A stretch of DNA of 64,000 nucleotides from Lacisediminihabitans sp046156175 (GCF_046156175.1 NZ_JAYLVL010000003.1:62001-126000), one strand, 5' to 3'. Positions 50,228 to 60,122 are shown, counted from the stretch's first letter. Notes: generated by a model not told the origin, from the letters alone. Translations and numbers: made by a program.

Positions 50228-51637
50228 GTGGCCGGCGTTCCCGACTATCTCGAATCCTGGATGACGAGGCAGCGCTGGTACGCCGGCAAGTCGCGCGCAC
50301 CACAGCTGCAGGTCATCGGCGGATTCGGGCTCGCCGCCCCGAACGGTGCAGCGGTGATCCGCGTCTACCTCGTGCTCGATCACGCCGAGCATCCCCTGCT
50401 CTACCAGGTGCCGCTCACGGAGCGCAGCGAACCGCTCGAGGGTGCCGAGAACGCGCTGGTGGCCTCCTTCGATGTGGAGAACGGTCGACGCTACATCTAC
50501 GACGGCCCTCACGACCCGGCATTCGCAGAGGCACTGCTGCGCATGATCCTCGATGACGGTGAGGCTCACGAGACCGATGGCCCGGCGGCCGCCAACAGCG
50601 GCGGCCCGCTCGTCGCCCGTGGGCAGCACACGCCCGACTCCGCCCCGGTGCAGTTCGTCTCTTCCCGCGTGTTGGGCGGTGAGCAGTCGAACACCTCCAT
50701 CATCTTCCAGGTGGCGAGCCCTGACGGCACGTCGTCCACCCCGATCATCTGCAAACTCTTTCGAGCCATCCATCACGGCGAGAATCCGGATGTGACGCTC
50801 ACCGAAGCGCTCGGCGCCGCGGGGAGCACCGTCGCTCCACGGTCTATCGGGCATGTCACCGGCCTCTGGACCGACAGCGGGATGGCAGAGGGGATCGCTA
50901 CCGGCCACCTCGCGTTCGCGCAGGAATTCCTGCCAGGGGTCGAAGACGCCTGGAGAGTGGCCGTGCGCGCGGCCGAGGTCGGCGAAGACTTCACCGAGCG
51001 TGCCCGCGCCCTCGGCGTGACGACGGCGGAGATGCACGAGACCCTGCATTCGGCGCTGCCCTCCCGGGCCACTACCCCCTCGGACATCGCCACGACGGTC
51101 GCGAGCATGCGCTATCGCTTCGAGCTCGCGGCCGCGGAGGTGCCCGGTCTGTCGGAATACCGCCCGGCCCTCGAGCAGGTGTATCACGAGGCCGCAGCCA
51201 GCCCCTGGCCGGCCCTTCAGCGCATCCACGGCGACTTCCACCTCGGTCAGGTGCTCGCGGTCCCCGGTCGCGGCTGGGTCGTGCTGGACTTCGAGGGTGA
51301 ACCGATGCGCCCGATGAGCGAGCGTTCGCTCCCGGACATCCCGCTGAGGGACGTCGCGGGCATGCTGCGATCCTTCGACTACGTCGCCGGATCCTTCGCC
51401 CTCTCCCATCCGGGCGAATCCGCGGCGGCCTGGGCATCCGCCTGCCGACGGGCCTTCGTCGACGGCTACATCGAACGGTCCGGCAGGGACCTGCGCGAAC
51501 ACCGGGCCGTACTCGACGCCTTCGAGATTGACAAGGCGCTCTACGAAGCCGTCTACGAAGCCAGAAACCGCCCGGGCTGGCTCGCCATCCCCACCCTCGC
51601 GATCACACGCCTCATCGAACGCTCGGCAACGCCCTGA
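50228..51637 (+). CDS. mak: Maltokinase
   Basis: Phosphorylates maltose to maltose 1-phosphate with ATP, the substrate of GlgE in alpha-glucan synthesis. 469 aa, near the 455 of mycobacterial Mak. Signatures: MTRQRWYAGKSRAP near 12, EQSNTSIIFQV near 157, LAFAQEFLPGVEDAW near 228, RIHGDFHLGQVLAV near 333 (catalytic Asp) and VVLDFEGEPMRPMSERSLPD near 352 (metal Asp and Glu). GTG 50228 is chosen because GGAG is 6 nt upstream; GTG 50222 would lie on it. No treS, glgE or glgB gene is in the window, so this is an isolated copy. Confidence 0.93.
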   Translation: MAGVPDYLESWMTRQRWYAGKSRAPQLQVIGGFGLAAPNGAAVIRVYLVLDHAEHPLLYQVPLTERSEPLEGAENALVASFDVENGRRYIYDGPHDPAFAEALLRMILDDGEAHETDGPAAANSGGPLVARGQHTPDSAPVQFVSSRVLGGEQSNTSIIFQVASPDGTSSTPIICKLFRAIHHGENPDVTLTEALGAAGSTVAPRSIGHVTGLWTDSGMAEGIATGHLAFAQEFLPGVEDAWRVAVRAAEVGEDFTERARALGVTTAEMHETLHSALPSRATTPSDIATTVASMRYRFELAAAEVPGLSEYRPALEQVYHEAAASPWPALQRIHGDFHLGQVLAVPGRGWVVLDFEGEPMRPMSERSLPDIPLRDVAGMLRSFDYVAGSFALSHPGESAAAWASACRRAFVDGYIERSGRDLREHRAVLDAFEIDKALYEAVYEARNRPGWLAIPTLAITRLIERSATP

Positions 51638-51684
51638 CGGTTCGGCCGTCGCGGCTCAGAATCCGCACACGTCCGTGACTCGGG

Positions 51685-53892
51685 TCAGGTGCGGTCTGCC
51701 GCGGCGATCGCGTCTTCCAGGAGGGCGACGAGGGCGTCGAGCTGCACACTGGACTCCCCCGTGACGTCGGAGTCGTCTCCGTCGAGAGCGCGGGCGGCGA
51801 GGCCGGCCTTGCTGTCGATCAGCTCGGCGATCTTGGCATCGATGGTCTGCGAGGCGATGATCCGCCAGGCGGTCACCGGCTCGGCCTGGCCGATTCGGTG
51901 AACCCGGTCGATCGCCTGGGTCTGCTCGGCGCTCGTCCAGCTCAGTTCCGCGAGCACGACGTTCGACGCTGCCTGCAGGTTCAGGCCGACGCCGGCGGCG
52001 GTGAGGGAGGCGACGACGACGGAGACCGCTGGATCGTTGTTGAAGGCATCCACCTGTTTCTGGCGGAAAGCGGCAGTCTGGTCTCCGCGGATCGACACCG
52101 TGGTGAGCCCGCGCTTTGCCAGGGTCTCTTCTGCGATGTCCATCACGTCGATGTGCTTCGCGAAGAACACGACCTTGCCGACGGAGCGCGCGAGCTGGGC
52201 GGTGTAGTCCGCGGCGAGCACCGCCTTCGCCTGTCCGATCTTCCGCACCATGGTGAAGACGTTCTCGCCGGTCTTCGCGGCCTTCGATTCCTCGAGCTCG
52301 GCTTTCGCGACCATCCGCACGAGTTCCGGATAGGGGATGTCCGCAGTCTCGCTGCGTGCCTTGAGCAGGGCGCGGTAGCGCGACAGCAGCCGGAGCCCGA
52401 GTTCGCGCTCGGCCTGGCGGATCGACCGGCCGAGGTCGTCGTCGAGTTCCACCGGGAGGTCGGCGATGCGCTTGGAAGGCAGGTCCGCGGCCACATCGAT
52501 CTTCTTGCGGCGCACGATCCCCATGTCGATCACCGTCTGGCGGGCCTCGGCGAAGAAGCCGAAATCAGCCGGGGTGAGGCCGTTCTCCTCGAGCTCCTGC
52601 ATCAGCCGTGCCGTCGGTTTCTCGCCGTCGATCCAGCCGAGGAACTGCCAGATCGCCCGGAAGTCCTCGATCGTGTTGATGAGCGGGGTCCCGGTGAGGG
52701 CGATCATCAGCGCGCGCGGCGAGCGGGCGCGGACGCTCTTGGCGAGAGCGAGCACGTTCTTCGAGCGCTGCGATTCGCGATTCTTGATGAAGTGGGCCTC
52801 GTCCACCACCATGCCCTTGAATCCGAGCGTGCCGAGCCAGCCCATGTGCCGGTCGAGCACGTCGTAGTTCACGATCACCACATCGGCGAAGGCGTCGAGG
52901 TTCTCACCCGAACCGTGAATGACCGTTGCGGAGCGTTGCGGTGTCCAGAGTTCAACCTCCCGCGCCCAGTTCATCTTCACGACGTTGGGCACGACCACGA
53001 GCAGCGGATAGGAACCCGAGACCTGCGCGGCGAGCAGTGCCTGCGCGGTCTTGCCGAGTCCGGGCTCGTCGGCGAGAAGATAGCTGCGGTGACCCTCGCG
53101 GGCGCTCGCGATGAACTCTGCCTGGTGGTGGAAGAGCTCGAGACCCGCTGGCACCCTCAGGTCGGCGGCAGTCGGGTCGGGGAGGTCCATGCTCGCGACC
53201 TGTCCACCGGAGCCGTATTCGAATGCCCGGAAGAGGGGCTCGAGCAGCTCCCAGTTGGCCAGTCGGTGCGTGACCGGCGCGACCTTCACGCTCTGGCTGA
53301 AGTCGGGGGCGAGGAAGGGGTTGGAGAGCTGACGGGCGATCACCGACTGCGGCACCACCTGCCGTTCGGCCGCCGGCGCCACGGGATCCGGCTCTTTCAC
53401 GATGATCAGTTCGTCGGGCGAGAGCTCGGTTCCCGCCGCGATCAGCATGTCCCGACGCAGCGTGCGCGCGGCATCCGTGACGGCGGTCTCTTCGGCGAGC
53501 AGCTGGATGAGCGAGGTGTCCCGTGCGGCGGTCTTGGCGAGAATCGTGGCGACGCCGTCGAGACGCTTCAGCACCTCGGTACGCTCGGCATCGGTCACCT
53601 CACGGTCGGCCTTGGCGCGCGCACGCTCTTCGCGCATCAGCAGGGCGATCACCTGGAACTTGGTGCGGTTGGATGGTCCGACCTTGCCGCGCTCGGCGGC
53701 CCCCTCGACCTCGCGCACGGCGCGGGCCAGAACCGGGATGACGCCGGCGTCGTCGGTCCCCCGCGAGCGGCGCTGCTGCGACTTTTGCTGCGCCGGCTTC
53801 TTCGCCGAGGAACGGCGAGTCGATTTGCCCGAGCCACCCGTATTCTGGGCGCTCTGGTTCTGGGCGGACTGTCCCTGGCCGGACCGAGCCAT
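51685..53892 (-). CDS. SNF2-family DEAD/DEAH helicase-like ATPase
   Basis: 735 aa. Residues 1-60 are polar and Ser/Gln/Arg-rich. Residues 240-480: SNF2 N-lobe with YLLADEPGLGKTAQALLA (Walker A), VVVPNVVKMNW, VDEAHFIKN (Walker B) and ALTGTPLINT. Residues 540-700: helicase C with VVFFAKHIDV, SIRGDQTAAFRQKQVDAF, ASLTAAGVGLNLQAASNVV and QAIDRVHRIGQAEPV (motif VI). The family remodels nucleic-acid-protein complexes with ATP; actinobacterial members of this kind have no defined role. ATG 53892 has GGAGAAGC upstream. The gene ends convergently with maltokinase, 47 bp apart. Confidence 0.9.
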   Translation of the reverse strand: MARSGQGQSAQNQSAQNTGGSGKSTRRSSAKKPAQQKSQQRRSRGTDDAGVIPVLARAVREVEGAAERGKVGPSNRTKFQVIALLMREERARAKADREVTDAERTEVLKRLDGVATILAKTAARDTSLIQLLAEETAVTDAARTLRRDMLIAAGTELSPDELIIVKEPDPVAPAAERQVVPQSVIARQLSNPFLAPDFSQSVKVAPVTHRLANWELLEPLFRAFEYGSGGQVASMDLPDPTAADLRVPAGLELFHHQAEFIASAREGHRSYLLADEPGLGKTAQALLAAQVSGSYPLLVVVPNVVKMNWAREVELWTPQRSATVIHGSGENLDAFADVVIVNYDVLDRHMGWLGTLGFKGMVVDEAHFIKNRESQRSKNVLALAKSVRARSPRALMIALTGTPLINTIEDFRAIWQFLGWIDGEKPTARLMQELEENGLTPADFGFFAEARQTVIDMGIVRRKKIDVAADLPSKRIADLPVELDDDLGRSIRQAERELGLRLLSRYRALLKARSETADIPYPELVRMVAKAELEESKAAKTGENVFTMVRKIGQAKAVLAADYTAQLARSVGKVVFFAKHIDVMDIAEETLAKRGLTTVSIRGDQTAAFRQKQVDAFNNDPAVSVVVASLTAAGVGLNLQAASNVVLAELSWTSAEQTQAIDRVHRIGQAEPVTAWRIIASQTIDAKIAELIDSKAGLAARALDGDDSDVTGESSVQLDALVALLEDAIAAADRT

Positions 53893-54258
53893 GCTTCTCC
53901 TGCGTCTCTGAGCACCGTCTGCGCGTCGACCGATCTCCCCCTGGGGAGGTGTCCCTCGAATTCAGGGACCGGCTGGCCGCACGCGAACGTGCCAATGGTG
54001 ACCGAGCAATCCCGAGTGGAGCCGCCCGAAGCGGGCAACTCAGTCGGACCGGTGAAGAGTCAGACAGTGGTGAATCGGGCCATCGGGTGCCGAGAAGTCT
54101 CAGGTACCCGGGGCCGAGGCCACACGCGGGATGAACGGGTGCTGCACTCAGTTTAGGCCGTCCCCAGTCCCATCCGTGTACGACTCTCCCCCGATTTGGG
54201 GTAGGGATCGCCGCAGTTTGTTCACCAGCCGGCCAGCTTGGAGTGATGGGATTGGCGC
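53893..54258. other. Divergent region between the SNF2 gene and the phosphodiesterase gene
   Basis: 366 bp. A CCC-N5-GGGG-like box, CCCGATTTGGGG, is at 54190-54201 on the plus strand, but 24 bp downstream there is no -10 hexamer. On the minus strand TAAACT occurs at 54155-54150, a candidate -10 for the SNF2 gene. No gene is seen in either strand. Confidence 0.5.
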
Positions 54259-55221
54259 ATGTCCGGTTACACGGCCCAATATCCACGGCCCGACCACTTC
54301 ATCGTCCACCTGAGCGATACCCATTTCGTGGCCGGCGGTGCGGGGCTCTACGGAGGCTCGGTCGACAGCGAGACCCACCTGCGCCAGCTCTTCTGCGAAC
54401 TCGATGCCTCCGGGGCCACCCCAGAGGCGATCATCATCACCGGGGACCTCGCGGATGTCGGTGATCCGGTGGCCTACGAGGAGCTGAAGGCGATCGTCGA
54501 GCTGGCCGCGCTCCGCTATGGCGCACAGGTGGTCTGGGTGATGGGCAATCACGACGACCGCGGTGCCTTCCGCGAGACCCTTCTCGGGCAGCATCCGTCC
54601 TCGGCTCCGGTGGACCGGGTGCACTGGGTCGGTGGACTGCGCATCATCGCCCTCGACTCGACCGTTCCTGGCCACCACCATGGTGAGGTGACCGACGCCC
54701 AGCTCAACTGGCTCGCCGAGGAGCTCGCCTCCCCCGCGCCTCACGGCACCATCCTTGCAATGCACCACCCGCCCATCCCGAGCGTGCTGGATCTCGCCGT
54801 GCTGGTCGAGTTGCGCGACCAGGCCGGGTTGGCCGAGGTGCTTCAGGGATCGGACGTGCGCAGCATCATCGCCGGTCACCTCCACTACTCCACCAACTCG
54901 ACCTTCGCCGGGATACCCGTCTCGGTCGCCTCTGCCACCTGCTATACTCAGGACCTCAATGTGCCGGTGGGAGGCACCCGCGGCCGCGACGGCGCGCAGG
55001 CATTCAACCTCGTGCACGTCTACGAGAACACCGTGCTCCACTCGGTGGTTCCCCTCGGCCAGGATGCCGCAGTGTCCTATGTCGATGCGGCAGAGACCGC
55101 CCTGATCCTCGCCCGCCACGGTGTCGAGTTCCCCGCGAGCCGCACGCGTCCGGCACCGGTTGAGGCACCGATCACCGACGAAGAGCTTCACCCACCGACG
55201 CGCGAATTGGCCGTCGTCTGA
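54259..55221 (+). CDS. Cyclic-nucleotide phosphodiesterase-like metallophosphatase (CpdA/Rv0805 type)
   Basis: 320 aa. Di-metal site complete: LSDTHFVAG near 19 (Asp and His), ITGDLADVG near 60, VWVMGNHDDRGAF near 92, LAMHHPPIP near 168 and IAGHLHYSTNSTF near 207. This is the class III phosphodiesterase set of CpdA and Rv0805, which cleave cAMP. Other phosphoesters are possible in vivo. ATG 54259 is preceded by TGGGAT at 6 nt, a weak leaderless promoter. No cyclase gene is nearby. The C-terminal 60 residues are unconserved. Confidence 0.87.
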   Translation: MSGYTAQYPRPDHFIVHLSDTHFVAGGAGLYGGSVDSETHLRQLFCELDASGATPEAIIITGDLADVGDPVAYEELKAIVELAALRYGAQVVWVMGNHDDRGAFRETLLGQHPSSAPVDRVHWVGGLRIIALDSTVPGHHHGEVTDAQLNWLAEELASPAPHGTILAMHHPPIPSVLDLAVLVELRDQAGLAEVLQGSDVRSIIAGHLHYSTNSTFAGIPVSVASATCYTQDLNVPVGGTRGRDGAQAFNLVHVYENTVLHSVVPLGQDAAVSYVDAAETALILARHGVEFPASRTRPAPVEAPITDEELHPPTRELAVV

Positions 55222-55243
55222 CCCGAACCTGCGGTAGGCCGAG

Positions 55244-56890
55244 CTAGGACTGCGGCTCGACTTCCGGTCCGTCCGCGTCGACGACCGGCCGCTCCCACGG
55301 CGCCGCGATCGGGTAATACGAGTCGAGGAACGAGCGGACCGCCGCCGCGCGCTCCTCCGCCGTCAACTCTGGAAAACTGCCGTCATTGAGACAGAACATG
55401 TCGATGTTGCGCTTCTTGAGCAGTGTCGTCATCTCGGCGAGCCCCGCACGCATCGTCGTGTCGACGTACCTCACCGTGGCATCCGTCTGGGCGACGGCCC
55501 GACCGGTGACCCAGGCGTAGTAGTGGTAGAGCGAGTTGGTGACCGAGATGTCCGTCGCCGAGCGGAAGGTGCTCGCCGCGGTACGCCGGAAATCTTCGGG
55601 AAATTCGGCCTCCAGCTGCTGCATGACCGATTTGCGCAGCGGAGTCGGGGTGTGTTCGAGATGACGAGTGATCGTGCGCCCGAACCGCTCCTGGATGAGA
55701 CGCCGGTTGACCCTCGCGGCGTTCTCGAAGCCGCTGCGAGCCAGATTGGACTCCCCCATGCCGATGCGCGTGGTGGCCTCGATGAACTTGGTCACCCCGC
55801 CCGGTGAGAAGAACATGTCGGGCGAGACCGCGCGGCCGAAGAACATGTCGTCGTTGGAATAGAGGAAGTGCTCGCTGAGGCCCGGGATGTTGTGCAGCTG
55901 GCTCTCGACAGCCTGGGAGTTGTGGGTGGGGAGCACCGAGGGGTCGGCGAAGAATTCCTCACTCGGCACGATCGTGACCCGCGGATGCTCTGCGAGCCAT
56001 TCCGGTCGCGGGGAATCCGTGACGATGTAGATGTTTCGCACCCAGGGCGCGAAGAGGTAGACGGAGCGCAGGGCGTACTTCAGTTCGTCGAGCTGGCGGA
56101 AACGCGCGTGCGAGTCGTCCCCCTCGCCGACCACGTAGGCCTTCATCCGACGGGCACGGGCTCGCTGCCACTCGATCGCGGCGCCGTCCACCCAGGAGAA
56201 GACCAGATCGATGTCGAAGTCGATGTCCTGGGCCTGGGGGGAGAACATCCCCTCGAGGGTCGGCCAGTCCTGTCCGTAGAGGGCGACCGTGCCGCGCACT
56301 GCTTCCTCGCGCGGCAGCGTCACGCGCATCAGGGCGTTCTCGTCCGGCGCGAGGTAGGCATCCGCCGTGGACTTCCACAGCTCGAGGCGCACCCCGGTGG
56401 CCGCTCCGTAGCGCAGGGCCCCCTCGGCGGTGATGCGCGGACGGAACAGGACGACGGCCCGCGTCTTCGAGTCCTTGGCGAGCCGGCCATCGGCGAGCAA
56501 CACGGTCTCGCCGCGGGATCCGTCCGCCGGTTTGGAGTAGAAGGGTTCGTCGACACAGGCTCGGGCGAGTGCGGTGCACAGCACCTTTCGGTCCCGCCAG
56601 TCGACCGCGAGCACGGGGCGGCTGTCGTTGCCGCGCACCAGCAGGAAGTCGATACCGGCGACATCCAGCACCGAGCGCACGAAGAGCAGGTCTTCGACCA
56701 TCGCCTCCTGCGGCGTCGCGCCGGTGTTGAGCAGCGCGAGTCGCCCCTTGGCGAGCACCAGGTCGGATCGGAGCGTGAGCGGGGGCAGGGCCGATTCGCC
56801 CATCGGAAGCCCGGATGTCTCCGCCCTGGCCTGCGCCGCGAGGTGCGCCGGAACGTGCGGAAGACCCTGGTTCGTCGTCTTTTCGGTCAC
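55244..56890 (-). CDS. Stealth-type polysaccharide phosphotransferase
   Basis: 548 aa with the Stealth CR domains of hexose-1-phosphate transferases that make phosphoglycan capsules or teichoic-like surface polymers. DIDLVFSWVDGAAIEW near 232 (CR1), RFRQLDELKYALRSVYLFAPWVRNIYIVTD near 264 (CR2), HNSQAVESQLHNIPGLSEHFLYSNDDMFFG near 325 (CR3), and later RRTAASTFRSATD and YHYYAWVTG. Start is uncertain: GTG 56890 (MTEKTTNQG) is chosen because a TAAAAT -10 hexamer at 56960-56955 lies over the alternative ATG 56956. No capsule gene cluster surrounds it; it converges with the phosphodiesterase gene. Confidence 0.82.
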   Translation of the reverse strand: MTEKTTNQGLPHVPAHLAAQARAETSGLPMGESALPPLTLRSDLVLAKGRLALLNTGATPQEAMVEDLLFVRSVLDVAGIDFLLVRGNDSRPVLAVDWRDRKVLCTALARACVDEPFYSKPADGSRGETVLLADGRLAKDSKTRAVVLFRPRITAEGALRYGAATGVRLELWKSTADAYLAPDENALMRVTLPREEAVRGTVALYGQDWPTLEGMFSPQAQDIDFDIDLVFSWVDGAAIEWQRARARRMKAYVVGEGDDSHARFRQLDELKYALRSVYLFAPWVRNIYIVTDSPRPEWLAEHPRVTIVPSEEFFADPSVLPTHNSQAVESQLHNIPGLSEHFLYSNDDMFFGRAVSPDMFFSPGGVTKFIEATTRIGMGESNLARSGFENAARVNRRLIQERFGRTITRHLEHTPTPLRKSVMQQLEAEFPEDFRRTAASTFRSATDISVTNSLYHYYAWVTGRAVAQTDATVRYVDTTMRAGLAEMTTLLKKRNIDMFCLNDGSFPELTAEERAAAVRSFLDSYYPIAAPWERPVVDADGPEVEPQS

Positions 56891-57029
56891 TGTGAGCCCA
56901 ATCGTTCGAGCCCGATCCGCTGCCGTCGTGAGGCGCGGATCTCCAGCCTCGCCCATTTTAGCGCGTGCGGAGCGCGCGGGGATCGAGCCGGGCCCCGATG
57001 CCGTGCCACCTGACCAGTGGAGCGGGGCC

Positions 57030-57470
57030 CTAGCCGTTCGATGGGCCCCGAGTTCCGTCGGATCCTCCACGCTGGCCGCCGTCAGGGCGAGTGCCCGAGG
57101 GCGGTGTCGCCTTCGTGCCGGTGCCGGGCGCGACCCCGGTTGCCGGGCCATCACCCCGGTCTCCCCGGTGGTCTAAGCCCCCGGGACCCTGCCGGGCGTC
57201 GATGATCCCGTGGGTCGCGCCGACAGAGGTGCCGACGAGCACGCCGCCGCCGAAGATTCCGCCGACCACGATGACCGCCGCCACGATGGTGCCGGCCAGA
57301 ATGAGTCCTCGTTTCGACCGGGGTGCCGCCGCAGCCACAGGCGCGGCGGACGGCGGCACAGTCTCGGCCCCCGGGTGATCAATCGGAGCGGTAGTGCTCT
57401 CGGCCGCCGGCGCGCCGCCCTTCGGAGTCTCGTGCTCGGGGTTCTGGCTCTGCGGGCTCGTGTCGACCAT
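57030..57470 (-). CDS. Small single-helix membrane protein with Gly/Pro-rich tail
   Basis: Not recognised. 146 aa: a Pro/Ala/Glu-rich cytoplasmic part (1-50), one membrane helix (GLILAGTIVAAVIVVGGIFGGGVLVG, about 54-79), then an external tail rich in Gly, Pro, Asp and Thr (GGLDHRGDRGDGPATGVAPG) of low complexity. ATG 57470 has AGGAG at 7 nt; a longer frame to 57536 has no such site. Low-complexity tail, so function cannot be inferred. Confidence 0.65.
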   Translation of the reverse strand: MVDTSPQSQNPEHETPKGGAPAAESTTAPIDHPGAETVPPSAAPVAAAAPRSKRGLILAGTIVAAVIVVGGIFGGGVLVGTSVGATHGIIDARQGPGGLDHRGDRGDGPATGVAPGTGTKATPPSGTRPDGGQRGGSDGTRGPSNG

Positions 57471-57626
57471 GACGTTCTCCTGACGGGTTCTGGGGTGAAC
57501 GATACTTTTCACCCGGAGCTCCACTGTGGACGCCACGACTATGCGTCTCCACGATGTCGCCCTCCAGGCAGCCCCCAGGGAGCTATGGGTGGGCTGAGAG
57601 AGCCCATGTGCCGAGAGGAGAACGAC

Positions 57627-57995
57627 TCAGCGTCGGGCTCCAGCCTTCGACCGGTTGCGATCCTCGGGATTGACCACCTTCACCTGGAGCCCGGTGGCGA
57701 CGAACAGCAGCGCCGCCACGAACTGCGATGCGACCCAGATCTGCCCGCTGAGGGCGAATGGCCAGATCGGATTCCAGGCCACAGCGATGGCGGCGAGCCC
57801 GATGATCCACCACCACTGCCCGGATTGCCAGGCGAAGACGCACATGATCAGCGCGAGAATCGCGACCCCGAACTTGATGAAGAGATACCCGCCGGGGTTG
57901 TCGAGGAGCGCGAGCCCCGCGATCAGCACGATCGCCCCGAGGATGCCCGGGGCCAGGGCCGGACGCCGGAATTCGGGTGTCGGGTACGAGGTCAT
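57627..57995 (-). CDS. Small four-helix membrane protein (DUF6804-like)
   Basis: 122 aa, about four hydrophobic segments with the pattern LDNPGGYLFIKFGVAILALIMCVFAW and AWNPIWPFALSGQIWVASQFVAALLFV, recalling small actinobacterial membrane proteins such as DUF6804. The role is unknown. ATG 57995 is 6 nt after GAGAAT (58007-58002), so leaderless. It is divergent from the M20 peptidase gene at 58 bp. Confidence 0.72.
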   Translation of the reverse strand: MTSYPTPEFRRPALAPGILGAIVLIAGLALLDNPGGYLFIKFGVAILALIMCVFAWQSGQWWWIIGLAAIAVAWNPIWPFALSGQIWVASQFVAALLFVATGLQVKVVNPEDRNRSKAGARR

Positions 57996-58053
57996 TGGTC
58001 CATTCTCTCGCAGGCGACCCGCGCGAACGTGCCCCGTGTTGCAGGATGGACCC

Positions 58054-59379
58054 ATGCCAGATCCCGTCGCCAACCTCCAGGCCCTCGTGCGACTCGCGAC
58101 GATCTCGAGGCTCGACCCGGCTGACACCGACTGGGCGCCGTTCGACGCCCTCATCGCCCTTCTTCCCGAGCTCTACCCGGCAACCCATTCCGCGCTCAGC
58201 CGGGAACTGGTGAACGGACACTCGCTGTTGTATCGCTGGGAGGGGCGCACCGACGCTCCACCGACGGTGCTCATGGCGCACTATGACGTCGTCTCGGCGA
58301 CGGACGAAGGCTGGACCCATCCGCCCTTCGCCGCGGAACTGGTCGGATCGGGCGTCGATCAGCTGATCTGGGGGCGGGGCACCCTCGACGACAAAGGCTC
58401 GCTCGCCTGCATCCTGGAAGGTGTCGAGGCTCAGGTCACCGCCGGACACCAGCCGGAAGCCGACATCTACCTGAGTTTCGGCCACGACGAGGAGACCGAG
58501 GGCAGCGGAGCTCGCGCGATCGTTGAGCTCCTCGAGTCCCGCGGCATCCGTCCCTCCCTCGTGATCGACGAAGGCGGTGCCGTTGTGGAAGACATCTTCC
58601 CCGGCGTGACCGGCCCGATCGCGGTGGTCGGCGTGAGCGAGAAGGGCATCCTCAGCCTCACCCTCACCGTCGAGCAGCACGGCGGCCATGCCTCAACCCC
58701 GCCGCGAATCTCGGCGACCGCGCGTCTCGCCGCGGCCATCGTCCGCCTCAACAACCGGCCATTCCGCGCCGGATTCACGCCGACCACCATCGAGATGATC
58801 CGCACGCTCGGCGCCCACGCCTCCTCGCCCCTCCGCTGGATCTTCACGAATCTCTGGCTGACCAAACCGCTGCTGCTCGTGCTGTTCGGACGTCTCGGGC
58901 CGGAGACGAGCGCGATGATCCGCACCACGCAGGCCGTGACGATGCTGCAGGCGAGCCAGGCAGCCAATGCGCTCGCCGAACGCGCGGTGGCCACCGTGAA
59001 CATCCGGGTGGCCATCGACTCCTCGGTGGCGGATGCCGTCGAGCACGTGCGGCGGTCGATCGACGACCCACTGGTGCGCCTCGACGTTCTGCACCCCAAC
59101 GAGCCCTCCCCGGTGTCACCGACCAGCGGTGCCGCCTGGCAACTCGTGCGATCGACCATCGAACAGGCCTATCCGGGCACGATCGTCACCCCGTACGTGA
59201 TGATGGCCGCGAGCGACAGCCGTTACTTCGCGCGGATCAGCGAATTCGTCTACCGCTTCAGCCCCTTCGAGATGTCGACGGAGGAACGCGGCACGCTGCA
59301 CGCGATCGACGAGCGGATGCACGTGTCGACGCTGCTGCGCGGCGTCGACTTCTACACGCGGCTGATCGGCCGACTCTGA
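58054..59379 (+). CDS. M20 family metallopeptidase
   Basis: 441-aa zinc dipeptidase or carboxypeptidase of the M20 (CPS1-like) group. Metal ligands: LMAHYDVV near 71, WGRGTLDDKGSLACIL near 107 (Asp ligand and Asp), FGHDEETEGSGA near 141 (catalytic Glu pair) and a C-terminal His in GTLHAIDERMHV near 412. VEQHGGHASTPP in the dimerisation domain is typical. No signal peptide, so cytoplasmic. ATG 58054 lies 6 nt after CAGGAT, leaderless. The true substrate is unknown. Confidence 0.9.
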   Translation: MPDPVANLQALVRLATISRLDPADTDWAPFDALIALLPELYPATHSALSRELVNGHSLLYRWEGRTDAPPTVLMAHYDVVSATDEGWTHPPFAAELVGSGVDQLIWGRGTLDDKGSLACILEGVEAQVTAGHQPEADIYLSFGHDEETEGSGARAIVELLESRGIRPSLVIDEGGAVVEDIFPGVTGPIAVVGVSEKGILSLTLTVEQHGGHASTPPRISATARLAAAIVRLNNRPFRAGFTPTTIEMIRTLGAHASSPLRWIFTNLWLTKPLLLVLFGRLGPETSAMIRTTQAVTMLQASQAANALAERAVATVNIRVAIDSSVADAVEHVRRSIDDPLVRLDVLHPNEPSPVSPTSGAAWQLVRSTIEQAYPGTIVTPYVMMAASDSRYFARISEFVYRFSPFEMSTEERGTLHAIDERMHVSTLLRGVDFYTRLIGRL

Positions 59380-59425
59380 CTCTCCGGCGCTGGCCGCCCG
59401 CGACGACCGCCCGGGTGGCTCTGGT

Positions 59426-60019
59426 TCAGCCTTGCGGTGTGGGACGCGCGTAGTCGTCGAGCATGATGGCTCGAATCGGGCTGGTCATGGGCGGCAGGTC
59501 GCGCAGCCGCACGAGCGCGGGGCGCAGCTCGGACAGCCAGGCCTCGTAGCCCGCGTCGTTGAGGTGCAGCCGGTCGTCCGAGAACGCTGGGTTCAGTTCG
59601 CCGTCGTCGAGGGCCATCGCCGGCCAGAGGTCGAGGAACTGCGCGTGCACGGTCGCCGAGAACTGGCGCAGGTGGATGTTCGCGTCGTGGATGCGATCGG
59701 AGAACTCGCGCCCCCGCGGCATGATCGACTGCACGAGCATCCTCGACCCGGGAAGGTCGCGGCGCAGCTGCACGAGAATGGACTGGATGTTGCGAACGAG
59801 GCTCTCGACGTTGCGTCGCATCCCCAGGTCGTTGGTGCCGATCAGCAGCACGATTTCGTCGGGGTCGAGCTCCACCACGGAGTCAAGTCGACCGAGCACA
59901 TCATCGGTCGTGTTGCCGCCGATCCCGAGGTTCACCGCGGTCAGATCGGGAAACCATCCGGCCCAATCGCCGCCCTGTGTGAGGCTGTCGCCGAGAAAAA
60001 CTACGGTGTCTGCAGTCAT
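59426..60019 (-). CDS. SGNH/GDSL hydrolase
   Basis: 197-aa esterase of the GDSL family, probably cytoplasmic because it lacks a signal. VVFLGDSLTQGGDWAGWF near 6 (block I, Ser), NLGIGGNTTDDVLGRL near 29 (Gly), LLIGTNDLGM near 57 (Asn) and DDRLHLNDAGYEAWL near 152 (Asp, His): the full SGNH set is seen. ATG 60019 has GGGAGG 9 nt upstream. The true ester is unknown; it lies 103 bp from the NAD(P)-binding protein gene on the same strand. Confidence 0.88.
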   Translation of the reverse strand: MTADTVVFLGDSLTQGGDWAGWFPDLTAVNLGIGGNTTDDVLGRLDSVVELDPDEIVLLIGTNDLGMRRNVESLVRNIQSILVQLRRDLPGSRMLVQSIMPRGREFSDRIHDANIHLRQFSATVHAQFLDLWPAMALDDGELNPAFSDDRLHLNDAGYEAWLSELRPALVRLRDLPPMTSPIRAIMLDDYARPTPQG

Positions 60020-60122
60020 TGTGTGACCTCCCAAGGTCGCGCCGGATCACCGGCAGGTGCCCTTCCATCATCCCTGCCAGTGCTGGGAAACGCTAGGGAA
60101 GCAACCAGTTCGGCGTGTTCCG

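Noticed and set aside
54190..54201. CCCGATTTGGGG upstream of the phosphodiesterase gene
   Set aside because: Box sequence fits, but no -10 hexamer occurs 23-26 bp downstream. In the opposite direction the spacing to TAAACT is about 32 bp, outside the observed range.
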